DNA of 7,923 bases from Gammaproteobacteria bacterium (GCA_003562535.1 PWUP01000261.1:1-7923), one strand, 5' to 3'; counted from the stretch's first letter, positions 1 through 7,197 are shown. The notes: generated by a model from the letters alone, not told the origin. Numbers and translations are program-made.

Positions 1-906
1 AATGCATTTCAGCATCGCCAGAGTTGCCAGTTTACTGTCCAAATGGGCGCGTACCGCGTTACTGACCCCGACACCGCCGACTAAAAGCGCCGTCAGTCCG
101 ACTAGGGTTAAAAATAAGGTCAGACGTTCGATGATTTCTTCCAGCCGTGGAGCGGCATTGCGGAAGTCGCGAATCCGCCAGCCGGCTTCGGGAAACTCCG
201 CCTGGAGTTGCGCTCGGTAGCGATCCGGTGAGACCCCGTCGGGCAAGAGTACGCGGTACTGGTAATACACCATGCTGCCTTCGGCAAGAATGGCGCTATC
301 GAGGATTGAATCCCGAGCAACCATGACTCGCGGCCAGAAACCAAAATTGCCTCCCGATCCAATGCGATCCGGTTCGCGCTCAATAATACCGCGCACGGTA
401 TAAGTCGTTTCTGCCACTCTGAGGGTATCACCCACAGCGAGATCAAAGCGATCCGCCAAACCGGGTTCAATCAGTGCCCCCCACTGGCCGTTGCGCTCAG
501 CGAGGCTGTCCCTAAACGGCACCCCATCACGCAGCCTGACTTCACCGAGCACTGGATAGTCCTCGTTGACCGCTTTAAGCTCCACTAAGGTGCTGTCGTC
601 CTCCGTGGTTGCCGCCATCGTGCGGGTTTCGAGGAAATAACTGACCCCATCACTGGTGCGTTCAAGATACGCCAAGGCGCTGGCGTCAATAGGCTGGTAA
701 AGATTACGCACCGCCAGATCACCGCCGAGCAGGGTGCGACCATCATCGCGCAGACCAGAAAAGATGCCGCTGGATACCGATTGCACCCCGGCAATGGCCG
801 CAACGCCCAGTGCCAGGCAGGCGACGAAAATGCGAAAACCGCTCAGGCCACTGCGCAGTTCCCGCCGCGCTAAACGCAGGGCCGCCATGAAGGGGGGCGT
901 GTTCAT
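1..906 (-). CDS. ybbP: ABC exporter permease, YbbP/FtsX type (C-terminus beyond window)
   Basis: An open frame without a stop runs from the ATG at 906 to the left edge, giving 302 residues of a family usually about 800 long. It should be the inner-membrane subunit of an ABC exporter paired with the ATPase just upstream. Visible parts: a short cytoplasmic N-terminus (MNTPPFMAALRLARREL), a first membrane helix at about residues 24-43, a large periplasmic MacB-like domain at about 45-255 containing GGDLAVRN and LKAVNEDYPVLG, and a second helix at about 264-284 that opens the FtsX domain. The GD.A.R and VKAV.DxYP-like blocks resemble E. coli YbbP (COG3127). Its ATG overlaps the ATPase stop as ATGA, so translation is probably coupled; a weak GGTGG lies 7 nt upstream. 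The family's substrate is not firmly known; YbbAP has been linked by annotation to lipid or esterase functions because tesA is its neighbour in E. coli, but tesA is absent here. Confidence 0.9.
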   Translation of the reverse strand, partial: MNTPPFMAALRLARRELRSGLSGFRIFVACLALGVAAIAGVQSVSSGIFSGLRDDGRTLLGGDLAVRNLYQPIDASALAYLERTSDGVSYFLETRTMAATTEDDSTLVELKAVNEDYPVLGEVRLRDGVPFRDSLAERNGQWGALIEPGLADRFDLAVGDTLRVAETTYTVRGIIEREPDRIGSGGNFGFWPRVMVARDSILDSAILAEGSMVYYQYRVLLPDGVSPDRYRAQLQAEFPEAGWRIRDFRNAAPRLEEIIERLTLFLTLVGLTALLVGGVGVSNAVRAHLDSKLATLAMLKCI

Positions 907-1628
907 GAATTGACCACCCGCATAGCCGGTGTCGGGGGCGTGAGCAGGCTGTCGGCTGATTCGATGCGCCCATCATTGATGCGAATCCTGCGGTCACAGC
1001 GCGCCGCCAGTTGGCTGTCGTGAGTAATCAAGACCAAGGTCGCGTTTTTAGTCCGAGCTAAATCAAATAACAGCGTAACAATATGCTCGCCGGTATGGCC
1101 ATCCAAATTACCGGTGGGTTCATCCGCCAGCAATAAGGCCGGTTCGGCAACCAAAGCACGGGCCAGGGCCACGCGCTGCTGTTCGCCACCGGATAACTGA
1201 CCAGGATAATGGCTGAGGCGGTGACCGAGACCGACGGCTTCCAGCTCGGCTTTGGAACAGGCAAAGGCGTCGCTGCGTCCAGCAAACTCTAAGGGAATGG
1301 CGACATTTTCCAGCGCAGTCATGGTGGGCACGAGATGAAAGGACTGAAATACGATGCCAATATGATCGCGGCGGAACAGTGCCAGTTGATCCTCGTCTAG
1401 ATCCGTCAATTCCCGGCCGTTAACCCGGACACTGCCGCGTGATGGCCGCTCTAGCCCAGCCATAACCATCAGCATGGTGGACTTACCGGCTCCTGACGGA
1501 CCGACAATACTGACCGTTTCACCTGCCGCGATATCCAAGTCGATACCACGCAGGATGTCCACCGGTCCCGCCTCGCTGGGCAGAGTTAAATACAGTTCGC
1601 GTAATGCGACAACGGATTCATCAGTCAA
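903..1628 (-). CDS. ybbA: ABC exporter ATP-binding protein, YbbA/LolD group
   Basis: This 241-residue ATPase would power the permease encoded directly downstream. All nucleotide-binding motifs are intact: Walker A GPSGAGKST at residues 43-51, Q-loop Gln95, signature LSGGEQQR at 145-152, Walker B LLLADE at 165-170 with catalytic Glu170, and switch His203. The stretch IGIVFQSFHLVPTMTALENV is typical of the MacB/LolD/YbbA clade (COG4181 best fits with this permease partner). The start is a TTG at 1628; GGGAG (minus strand, 1642-1638) sits 9 nt upstream. The nearby ATG at 1645 is in another frame and reaches a stop after seven codons. The C-terminal tail of about 20 residues after the ABC core has no recognisable motif. 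It is transcribed divergently from the PHA synthase gene, sharing a roughly 190-bp intergenic region. LolD itself is unlikely because the partner is not LolC/E-like. Confidence 0.93.
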   Translation of the reverse strand: MTDESVVALRELYLTLPSEAGPVDILRGIDLDIAAGETVSIVGPSGAGKSTMLMVMAGLERPSRGSVRVNGRELTDLDEDQLALFRRDHIGIVFQSFHLVPTMTALENVAIPLEFAGRSDAFACSKAELEAVGLGHRLSHYPGQLSGGEQQRVALARALVAEPALLLADEPTGNLDGHTGEHIVTLLFDLARTKNATLVLITHDSQLAARCDRRIRINDGRIESADSLLTPPTPAMRVVNS

Positions 1629-1713
1629 TGATCCAGACTCCCATAGTTGAAACGTGATGCGCTGCAGCGTAAATGTCCTAGTGCTGACCGTGCGATAGGG
1701 TGTTGGTTCGCTG

Positions 1714-1734
1714 TGACGATGGATTGAATCGTCA
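1714..1734. repeat. Inverted repeat between ABC operon and phaC
   Basis: Perfect 7-bp arms TGACGAT (1714-1720) and ATCGTCA (1728-1734) flank a 7-bp spacer. The dyad lies centrally in the divergent intergenic region, with its centre about 24 bp upstream of the FNR-type box centre. It could be a second operator for phaC or for the ABC operon. No regulator family is assigned. Confidence 0.45.
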
Positions 1735-1741
1735 TGGTCTC

Positions 1742-1755
1742 TTGATTCAGATCAA
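1742..1755 (+). promoter_or_regulatory. FNR/Anr-type binding site upstream of phaC
   Basis: TTGAT-TCAG-ATCAA matches the FNR/Anr/FixK consensus TTGAT-N4-ATCAA at all ten specified bases. Its centre (1748.5) is about 71 bp upstream of the phaC ATG at 1820. A weak -10 candidate TAAACT (1778-1783) would put the transcription start near 1790 and the box at about -41.5, the classic class II activating position. A better -10 by sequence, TATGAT (1769-1774), would place the box at about -33, where activation is less usual. The site faces both the phaC operon and, more distantly, the ABC operon; activation of phaC is the likelier role. Confidence 0.8.
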
Positions 1756-1806
1756 TGTTGCAGTGCAGTATGATCATTAAACTGTCAGCTAACCCGCATT
1801 AACGAT

Positions 1807-1815
1807 GGGAGAAGG
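1807..1815 (+). promoter_or_regulatory. Ribosome binding site that decides the phaC start
   Basis: A purine-rich GGGAGAAGG run lies just before the ATG at 1820, giving normal Shine-Dalgarno spacing. The in-frame ATG at 1805 overlaps this run and has no comparable site of its own, so 1820 is preferred. Confidence 0.75.
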
Positions 1816-1819
1816 ATTC

Positions 1820-3544
1820 ATGGCTGAAACGATCAATTACCGCAGTCTTGACCGACTGACTCACGCCTTGCTTGGCCGAGTAACCCACGGTTTGTCCCCC
1901 GCCTCGCTGGCCTTAGCCTACAGCGATTGGCTGGCGCATCTAGCAATGGCGCCTGGCAAGCAGGCGGAACTGCTGCAAAAAGCGGCTCGTAAAATGATGC
2001 GGTTTACGGTCTATGCAGCCCGCAGCAGTGTAGACCCCAATACCCCCCCTTGCATTGACCCCCTGCCACAGGATCGGCGCTTCCGCGACCCAGGCTGGCA
2101 ACAATGGCCGTTCAATTTACTTTATCAGAGTTTTTTACTCAGACAACAGTGGTGGTACAACGCAACTCGGCATATTCATGGCTTGTCGCCTGCACACCAA
2201 GAGGCGGTGGACTTTGCCGCTCGGCAATGGCTCGATATGTTCGCTCCCTCGAACTTCCCGTGGACGAATCCAGAGGTGCTGACCACGACGTGGCAAAGTA
2301 ACGGCGCTAATTTAGTGCAGGGCTGGATGAATTTCATTGAAGACTGGCAGCGCAATATCAGTGGTGCCAAACCCTATGGGGCTGAGGATTACCAAGTCGG
2401 TAAAAATATTGCTGTGACTCCCGGCAAAGTGGTGTTCCGTAACCGTCTCATTGAACTGATTCAGTATGCACCTACGACCAATCAAGTGCATCCAGAACCG
2501 ATCTTGATTGTACCGGCTTGGATCATGAAGTATTACATTCTTGATCTCTCGCCAGAAAATTCCTTGGTGCGTTATCTAGTGAATCAGGGGCATACGGTGT
2601 TCATCATGTCATGGCGTAACCCGACCAGTGATGACCGCGATTTAGGCATGGACGATTACCGGCGTATGGGGATTATGGACGCTTTGGCAACCATCAGCCG
2701 CATCCTGCCAGGGCGCAAGATTCATACCGCAGGCTACTGCTTAGGTGGCACCTTATTAACCATTGCGGCGGCGGCGATGGCGCGGGATGGTGATCACCGT
2801 TTAGCCTCGATGACTTTACTGGCCGCACAAAACGATTTCACTGAGGCCGGGGAGTTAATGTTATTCATCGACGATTCCCAAGTGGCTTTCCTAGAGGACA
2901 TTATGTGGGAGCAAGGGGTGTTGGATACCACCCAAATGGCTGGAGCCTTCCAATTATTACGCTCCAATGACCTGATTTGGTCACGCATGGTCAATGAATA
3001 TCAACTGGGACGGCGTTCGCCGATGAATGACTTGATGGCATGGAACGCGGACGCCACGCGGATGCCGTACCGCATGCACTCCCAATATCTGCGCCGGTTA
3101 TTCTTACAAAATGACTTGGCTGAAGGGCGTTATCGGGTGGAAGGCCGCACAATCGCGGTCACTGATATTCGGGTGCCTATATTTGCCGTTGGCACCGAAA
3201 AGGATCATGTCGCCCCGTGGCGTTCGGTGTACAAAATTCATCAGTTAACCGATACCGATGAAGTGACGTTTTTACTGACAAGCGGCGGACATAATGCCGG
3301 CATTGTCAGCCCTCCCGATCACCCACGGCGTCATTATCGCATGACCACACGCCACAATGCAGACAGCTATGTGGACGCTGAGACCTGGTTTGAGCGCACT
3401 GCCAAGCAGTCCGGCTCATGGTGGCCGGCTTGGCAGCAATGGTTAGTGCAGCATTCGGGTGAGCCACTTGCACCGCCTTCATTAGGTCAGCCAGAACAAC
3501 TGACCTTGAGTGATGCACCCGGTGAGTACATTTATCAGGATTGA
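1820..3544 (+). CDS. phaC: Poly(3-hydroxyalkanoate) synthase, class I-like PhaC
   Basis: This enzyme polymerises (R)-3-hydroxyacyl-CoA into polyester on the surface of cytoplasmic granules, releasing CoA. The 574-residue product has the class I length. It contains an N-terminal PhaC domain (roughly residues 75-245), then an alpha/beta-hydrolase core. The lipase-like box is GYCLGG with nucleophile Cys307; Asp462 in GTEKDHVAPW and His491 in GGHNAG complete the triad, matching C319/D480/H508 of Cupriavidus necator. KYYILDLSPENSLVRYL and GHTVFIMSWRNP are hallmark blocks. Cupriavidus has GFCVGG at the nucleophile, so this is a divergent class I-like branch. No phaE or phaR partner is nearby, which argues against classes III and IV. 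It is the first gene of the operon, below an FNR-type box, with the next start 8 nt after its stop. phaA, phaB and phasin genes are absent from the window, so this may be a second synthase dedicated to this module. A start at 1805 would add five residues. Confidence 0.96.
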   Translation: MAETINYRSLDRLTHALLGRVTHGLSPASLALAYSDWLAHLAMAPGKQAELLQKAARKMMRFTVYAARSSVDPNTPPCIDPLPQDRRFRDPGWQQWPFNLLYQSFLLRQQWWYNATRHIHGLSPAHQEAVDFAARQWLDMFAPSNFPWTNPEVLTTTWQSNGANLVQGWMNFIEDWQRNISGAKPYGAEDYQVGKNIAVTPGKVVFRNRLIELIQYAPTTNQVHPEPILIVPAWIMKYYILDLSPENSLVRYLVNQGHTVFIMSWRNPTSDDRDLGMDDYRRMGIMDALATISRILPGRKIHTAGYCLGGTLLTIAAAAMARDGDHRLASMTLLAAQNDFTEAGELMLFIDDSQVAFLEDIMWEQGVLDTTQMAGAFQLLRSNDLIWSRMVNEYQLGRRSPMNDLMAWNADATRMPYRMHSQYLRRLFLQNDLAEGRYRVEGRTIAVTDIRVPIFAVGTEKDHVAPWRSVYKIHQLTDTDEVTFLLTSGGHNAGIVSPPDHPRRHYRMTTRHNADSYVDAETWFERTAKQSGSWWPAWQQWLVQHSGEPLAPPSLGQPEQLTLSDAPGEYIYQD

Positions 3545-3552
3545 GGTGGATT

Positions 3553-4944
3553 ATGGATTACATTGAAAACCGCACCTTCGACGAAATCCAAGTCGGTGAT
3601 TCCGCGACTTTGGAACGTCCGTTGACTATGCGTGATATTAAGCTGTTTGCGGTCATTACCGGGGATGTCAATCCCGCCCATGTGGATGAAGATTACGCCC
3701 GCAGCAGTCGGTTTCATGAGGTCATCGCCCACGGCATGTGGGGGGGGTCACTGATTGCGACCGTAGTGGGTACGCAACTGCCTGGCCCCGGTACCATTTA
3801 TGTGGGGCAAACGCTACGGTTTCGCCGTCCGGTACGCTTGGGTGATCGTTTGGAGATCACCGTCACCGTAACTGAAAAACAAGCGAAGAAAAACCGTCTG
3901 ATACTGGCCTGTAAGTGCCATAATCAAGAAGGCGAATTAGTGATCAAAGGCGAGGCGGAAGTCGTTGCTCCGACCGAAAAAATCCGCCGACCGCGCTGGT
4001 TGGTGCCGGATATTCACCTGACGGAACGGGAGCACTTACATCGTCTATTGGATTTCGCCGCAAACTATCCTCTGTTGCGCACTGGGGTGGTGCATCCGAC
4101 GGATAAAGTGTCATTAGAGGGGGCGGTTGCCGCTGCCGAGGCGCAGATGATTGAGCCGGTGCTGATTGGTCCTGAGCATAAGATTCGCGCCGTAGCGGAT
4201 AAAGAACACCTAGACATCAGCGGGCTTGAAATCGTGCATACGGTACACAGTCATGCGGCAGCGGAAAAAGCGGTGGCGATGGCACGGGCCGGTGAGATTG
4301 CGGCACTGATGAAAGGCAGTTTGCACACCGATGAGTTGATGAGCGAGGTGGTCAAAAAAGATACCGGTATCCGCACCGAGCGCCGCTTAAGTCATGTGTT
4401 TGCCTTTGATGTGCCGACGTATGCGCGGCCTTTATTCATTACTGATGCGGCAATTAATATTTACCCCACACTGAGCGATAAACGCGACATTGTGCAAAAT
4501 GCGATTGATCTGGCCCATGCCCTGAGAATCGAGCGACCTGCGGTGGCGATTTTATCCGCCGTAGAAACAGTGACACCGGCGATTAAATCCACTTTAGAGG
4601 CGGCGGCGCTGTGTAAAATGGCCGATCGCGGCCAAATCACCGGCGGTGTGGTGGACGGGCCACTGGCGTTTGATAATGCCGTGTCGCCGCAAGCGGCCAC
4701 CACCAAGGGGATTGTCTCTCCAGTGGCTGGGCAGGCTGATATCCTCGTGGTGCCGGATTTAGAATCTGGCAATATGCTGGCTAAGCAGTTGGAATATCTC
4801 GCCGGTGCCGAAGGTGCGGGGATTGTTGTGGGTGCCAGAGTGCCGATTATTTTAACCAGCCGCGCTGACGATACCATGACCCGCGTGGCCTCCTGCGCCT
4901 TAGCAGTCATGGTCGAGGTATTCCAACGCGAGGTGACTCTATGA
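3553..4944 (+). CDS. Bifunctional MaoC-type enoyl-CoA hydratase / phosphate acyltransferase
   Basis: A 463-residue fusion. Residues about 5-140 form a MaoC/(R)-specific enoyl-CoA hydratase domain with the hydratase-2 motif GDVNPAH; Asp38 and His43 correspond to the catalytic pair of PhaJ. It should hydrate trans-2-enoyl-CoA to (R)-3-hydroxyacyl-CoA, the PhaC substrate. After a basic linker (KIRRPRW, near 146-152), residues about 160-460 form a phosphate acetyl/butyryltransferase domain, which interconverts acyl-CoA and acyl phosphate. The C-terminal TSRADD block carries Ser436-Arg437, resembling the conserved Ser-Arg of Pta. This architecture is known as bifunctional enoyl-CoA hydratase/phosphate acetyltransferase. 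The ATG at 3553 is chosen because GAGGTG (3543-3548) lies 4 nt upstream; a TTG at 3541 would overlap the phaC stop and lacks a site. The end overlaps the kinase start as ATGA. Acyl-chain preference (acetyl or butyryl) cannot be read from the sequence. Confidence 0.94.
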   Translation: MDYIENRTFDEIQVGDSATLERPLTMRDIKLFAVITGDVNPAHVDEDYARSSRFHEVIAHGMWGGSLIATVVGTQLPGPGTIYVGQTLRFRRPVRLGDRLEITVTVTEKQAKKNRLILACKCHNQEGELVIKGEAEVVAPTEKIRRPRWLVPDIHLTEREHLHRLLDFAANYPLLRTGVVHPTDKVSLEGAVAAAEAQMIEPVLIGPEHKIRAVADKEHLDISGLEIVHTVHSHAAAEKAVAMARAGEIAALMKGSLHTDELMSEVVKKDTGIRTERRLSHVFAFDVPTYARPLFITDAAINIYPTLSDKRDIVQNAIDLAHALRIERPAVAILSAVETVTPAIKSTLEAAALCKMADRGQITGGVVDGPLAFDNAVSPQAATTKGIVSPVAGQADILVVPDLESGNMLAKQLEYLAGAEGAGIVVGARVPIILTSRADDTMTRVASCALAVMVEVFQREVTL

Positions 4945-6122
4945 GCCAGTCTCTCTTGGTGCTGAATAGCGGCTCTTCGAGTATCAAATTTCGCTTGTTC
5001 AGCGTCACGCCCCTAGCCTTACAGGCTCAGGGCAAGGTGACGGGTATTGGTGGGCAAGCACGCTTTCAAGTGATTGATGCTCAAGGCCACACCCTGCTCG
5101 ATGAGTCATTAAGCGCTACCATCAGTGATCATCAGCAGGCCCTCGATGGTTTGCTGAGTTGGGGCGAGCAACACGGTCTCATGGCGGAATTACAGGCGGC
5201 AGGGCATCGGGTGGTTCACGGTGGTACGGAATTTCACCAACCGATGGTGGTGGATCACGACTTGCTCGATCATTTAAAACAGCTCATTCCCTTAGCCCCA
5301 CTGCATCAGCCGCATAATATCGCTGGCATTGAAGCGCTGGCGGCGCGTTCGCCAGATTTGCCCCAAGTGGCCTGTTTTGATACCGCGTTCCATACCACTC
5401 AACCCCCTGTCGCCCAGACCCTGGCCTTGCCACGGCATCTCAGTCAGGCGGGCATTCGCCGCTACGGTTTTCATGGCTTGTCCTATGAGTACGTAGCCAG
5501 CGTATTGCCGCAAACCCTCGGTGCCACTACCGCCAATGGCCGAGTGGTCGTAGCCCACCTCGGCAATGGGGCGAGCATGTGCGCTTTACACGCCGGTCGC
5601 AGCGTCGCATCCACTATGGGCTTCACCGCTTTGGACGGTTTACCTATGGGAACCCGCTGCGGCAGTATTGATCCGGGGGTCGTGCTGTATTTAATCAGCG
5701 AACAGGGTTTAGGCGTCGATGCGGTCAATGACCTGCTGTATAACCGTTCGGGATTGCTGGGCGTGTCAGGTATCAGCAACGATATGCGTGAGTTGCTGGC
5801 GAGTGATCATCCTCATGCGGCTGAAGCGATTGAGTTATTCGTTTACCGCATTAATTGTGAACTCGGTGCGCTGGTGGCGGCATTAGGCGGGTTGGATGCG
5901 TTGGTATTCACCGGCGGGATTGGTGAATACGCCGCGCCGGTGCGCTCACGGGTTGGGGAGTTGGCAGCTTGGGCCGGAATTCGCATTGATTCTGTGGCAA
6001 ACCGCGATCATGGCCCCTGCATTAGCAGCGTTGACAGTGCGGCTGAGGTGTGGGTGATACCGACGAACGAAGAACGGATGATTGCCCAGCATACCTGTCG
6101 TATGCTGGGTTTAAGCGCCTGA
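4941..6122 (+). CDS. ackA: Acetate kinase (acyl kinase of the ASKHA superfamily)
   Basis: It transfers phosphate between acyl phosphate and ADP, giving ATP and acetate (or propionate/butyrate) in the cytoplasm. The 393-residue length is normal. The N-terminal signature LVLNSGSSSIKF holds Asn9, Ser14 and Lys16. Other active-site residues align with Methanosarcina acetate kinase: Arg90 (GHRVVHGG), Asp147 (FDTAFH), His178 (YGFHGLSYEY), His206 (HLGNGAS), Arg239 (GTRCGSIDPG) and Glu377 (TNEER). The start ATG overlaps the preceding TGA, with GAGGTG (4930-4935) 5 nt upstream, the same site sequence used by the preceding gene. Placement after the phosphotransacylase makes a two-step acyl-CoA to ATP path. 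A propionate or butyrate kinase role is possible, since the upstream domain also fits both PTA and PTB. The last 12 nt overlap the convergent lysR-type gene, leaving no room for an intergenic terminator. Confidence 0.96.
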   Translation: MSQSLLVLNSGSSSIKFRLFSVTPLALQAQGKVTGIGGQARFQVIDAQGHTLLDESLSATISDHQQALDGLLSWGEQHGLMAELQAAGHRVVHGGTEFHQPMVVDHDLLDHLKQLIPLAPLHQPHNIAGIEALAARSPDLPQVACFDTAFHTTQPPVAQTLALPRHLSQAGIRRYGFHGLSYEYVASVLPQTLGATTANGRVVVAHLGNGASMCALHAGRSVASTMGFTALDGLPMGTRCGSIDPGVVLYLISEQGLGVDAVNDLLYNRSGLLGVSGISNDMRELLASDHPHAAEAIELFVYRINCELGALVAALGGLDALVFTGGIGEYAAPVRSRVGELAAWAGIRIDSVANRDHGPCISSVDSAAEVWVIPTNEERMIAQHTCRMLGLSA

Positions 6123-7064
6123 TTGGGCATCGGCCAACATCACTTCGTGCTGCAACCAGTTAAGGAAGCGGGCGATGCGCTCTGGGTATTCGGCATCGCG
6201 TGGGTACACCATATAGTAGCTATGGCTCAGCGGTAGTTTCGGTCCAAAAGGAATGACTAAACGCCCCGAGGCTAGATCGGCAGTGGCTAAGGCATCGACC
6301 GTCAAAGCAACCCCCTGTTGATCAGCCGCCGCTTCCAAAACCAATGCCGAATGGTTAAACCGCGGCCCGCGGCGCGGATCAATGCCCTTAACGCCGGCTT
6401 GACTCAGCCAGTTCGCCCAACCGGGACGGTCGCCATAATCCGTGTCGTCATGGAGCAAGGTGTGGTGGCATAGCGCTTCGGGATGGTTCAGTGGATGCTC
6501 ACCATCCAGTAACTTCGGGCTGCACAGCGGCACGGCATGGGTGCTCAGCAGCTTGACAGACCGACACCCGGGATGTTGACCTCGGCTGAAAGTGATCGCC
6601 ACATCAATCATATTGAACTGAAAGCTGTCCGCATCAATGCGATTGCGACTCCCATCGCTGGTAATCAGTTGCGCATTAGCCGCGATGCGGATATCAATTT
6701 CTGGATAGGTCACAATAAATCGGTGCAGGCGCGGAACTAGCCATTTAGCGGCAAACGAGGGCGCCATCCACACCGTCAAGGTCTCGCGGTTATTTTCCGC
6801 ACGCATCCGCAAAACGGATTCACGCAGACAGGCCAAACCCTCACGCAGCTTAGGCAGACCCGCTTTACCCGCTTCGGTCAGTTCCAAACCACGCGGTAAG
6901 CGTTTAAATAACATAACCCCCAGCATATCCTCTAAGGATTTGATATGTTGACTGATTGCTGCAGGCGTGACGTGCAGCTCTTCGGCAGCCAGACGCAAAT
7001 TCGGATGACGCGCAGCCGCGTCAAAAGCCCGTAATGCTTTCAGTGGCGGTAATCGATCAGGCAT
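6111..7064 (-). CDS. LysR-family transcriptional regulator, GcvA-like
   Basis: A 317-residue LysR-type regulator. The N-terminal winged helix-turn-helix covers about residues 5-64, beginning RLPPLKALRAFDAAARH as in GcvA relatives, with the recognition region around TPAAISQHIKSLE (33-45). A linker helix leads to the effector-binding domain at about 92-305, which includes APSFAAKWLVPRLHRF and ends RFLNWLQHE. The ATG is preceded by GAGG (minus strand, 7073-7070) 5 nt upstream. It runs tail-to-tail into ackA with a 12-nt overlap and is divergent from the small gene at 7198. The usual LysR arrangement suggests autoregulation and control of that divergent neighbour. Control of the PHA/ack operon is possible but not shown. 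The E. coli GcvA ligand is glycine; the ligand here cannot be inferred. The GcvA group also includes AmpR-like regulators. Confidence 0.93.
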   Translation of the reverse strand: MPDRLPPLKALRAFDAAARHPNLRLAAEELHVTPAAISQHIKSLEDMLGVMLFKRLPRGLELTEAGKAGLPKLREGLACLRESVLRMRAENNRETLTVWMAPSFAAKWLVPRLHRFIVTYPEIDIRIAANAQLITSDGSRNRIDADSFQFNMIDVAITFSRGQHPGCRSVKLLSTHAVPLCSPKLLDGEHPLNHPEALCHHTLLHDDTDYGDRPGWANWLSQAGVKGIDPRRGPRFNHSALVLEAAADQQGVALTVDALATADLASGRLVIPFGPKLPLSHSYYMVYPRDAEYPERIARFLNWLQHEVMLADAQSGA

Positions 7065-7098
7065 GTGTGCCTCAAGAAATAGTTAATGGTGTGTTAAA

Positions 7099-7128
7099 AA
7101 TATCTCGATTGTTGCGTCGCAGCATCAA
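7099..7128 (-). promoter_or_regulatory. Candidate promoter of the lysR-type gene
   Basis: On the minus strand, -35 TTGATG (complement of 7123-7128) and -10 GATATT (complement of 7099-7104) are separated by 18 bp, each matching four of six consensus bases. The -35 overlaps the left arm of the palindrome at 7124-7150, an arrangement that fits LysR autorepression. It remains a consensus-only prediction. Confidence 0.4.
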
Positions 7129-7150
7129 GTGTACAGTACTACACATTGAT
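7124..7150. promoter_or_regulatory. Operator-like palindrome in divergent lysR promoter region
   Basis: The arms ATCAAGTGTA (7124-7133) and TACAC-A-TTGAT (7140-7150) are inverted copies except for one inserted A at 7145, around a 6-bp centre CAGTAC. The dyad lies near the middle of the 133-bp space between the lysR-type ATG and the small gene's ATG, where a LysR regulator commonly binds. The spacing is not an exact T-N11-A, so the bound protein is inferred from position only. Confidence 0.5.
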
Positions 7151-7197
7151 TCAGCATGACAGATGCCCTACGCAACGATTATTAAGGTATAGATATT

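Noticed and set aside
120..470. A 116-codon open frame on the minus strand
   Set aside because: It is a shadow of the permease gene, which reads through this stretch in another minus-strand frame with YbbP-like blocks and an intact open frame to the window edge.
1805..1819. In-frame ATG at 1805 as the phaC start
   Set aside because: The ribosome-binding run GGGAGAAGG lies between it and the ATG at 1820, which has proper spacing; 1805 has no good site of its own.
3541..3552. TTG at 3541 as the start of the hydratase/phosphotransacylase gene
   Set aside because: It overlaps the phaC stop and would place the Shine-Dalgarno sequence inside the coding region; the ATG at 3553 fits.
4461..4910. 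A 149-codon open frame on the minus strand
   Set aside because: It lies wholly inside the phosphotransacylase domain, whose frame has clear conserved motifs; the minus-strand product resembles no family I recognise.
7146..7159. Second FNR-type site (TTGAT-TCAG-CATGA)
   Set aside because: The left half matches but the right half does not, and the left half is already part of the lysR-region palindrome.
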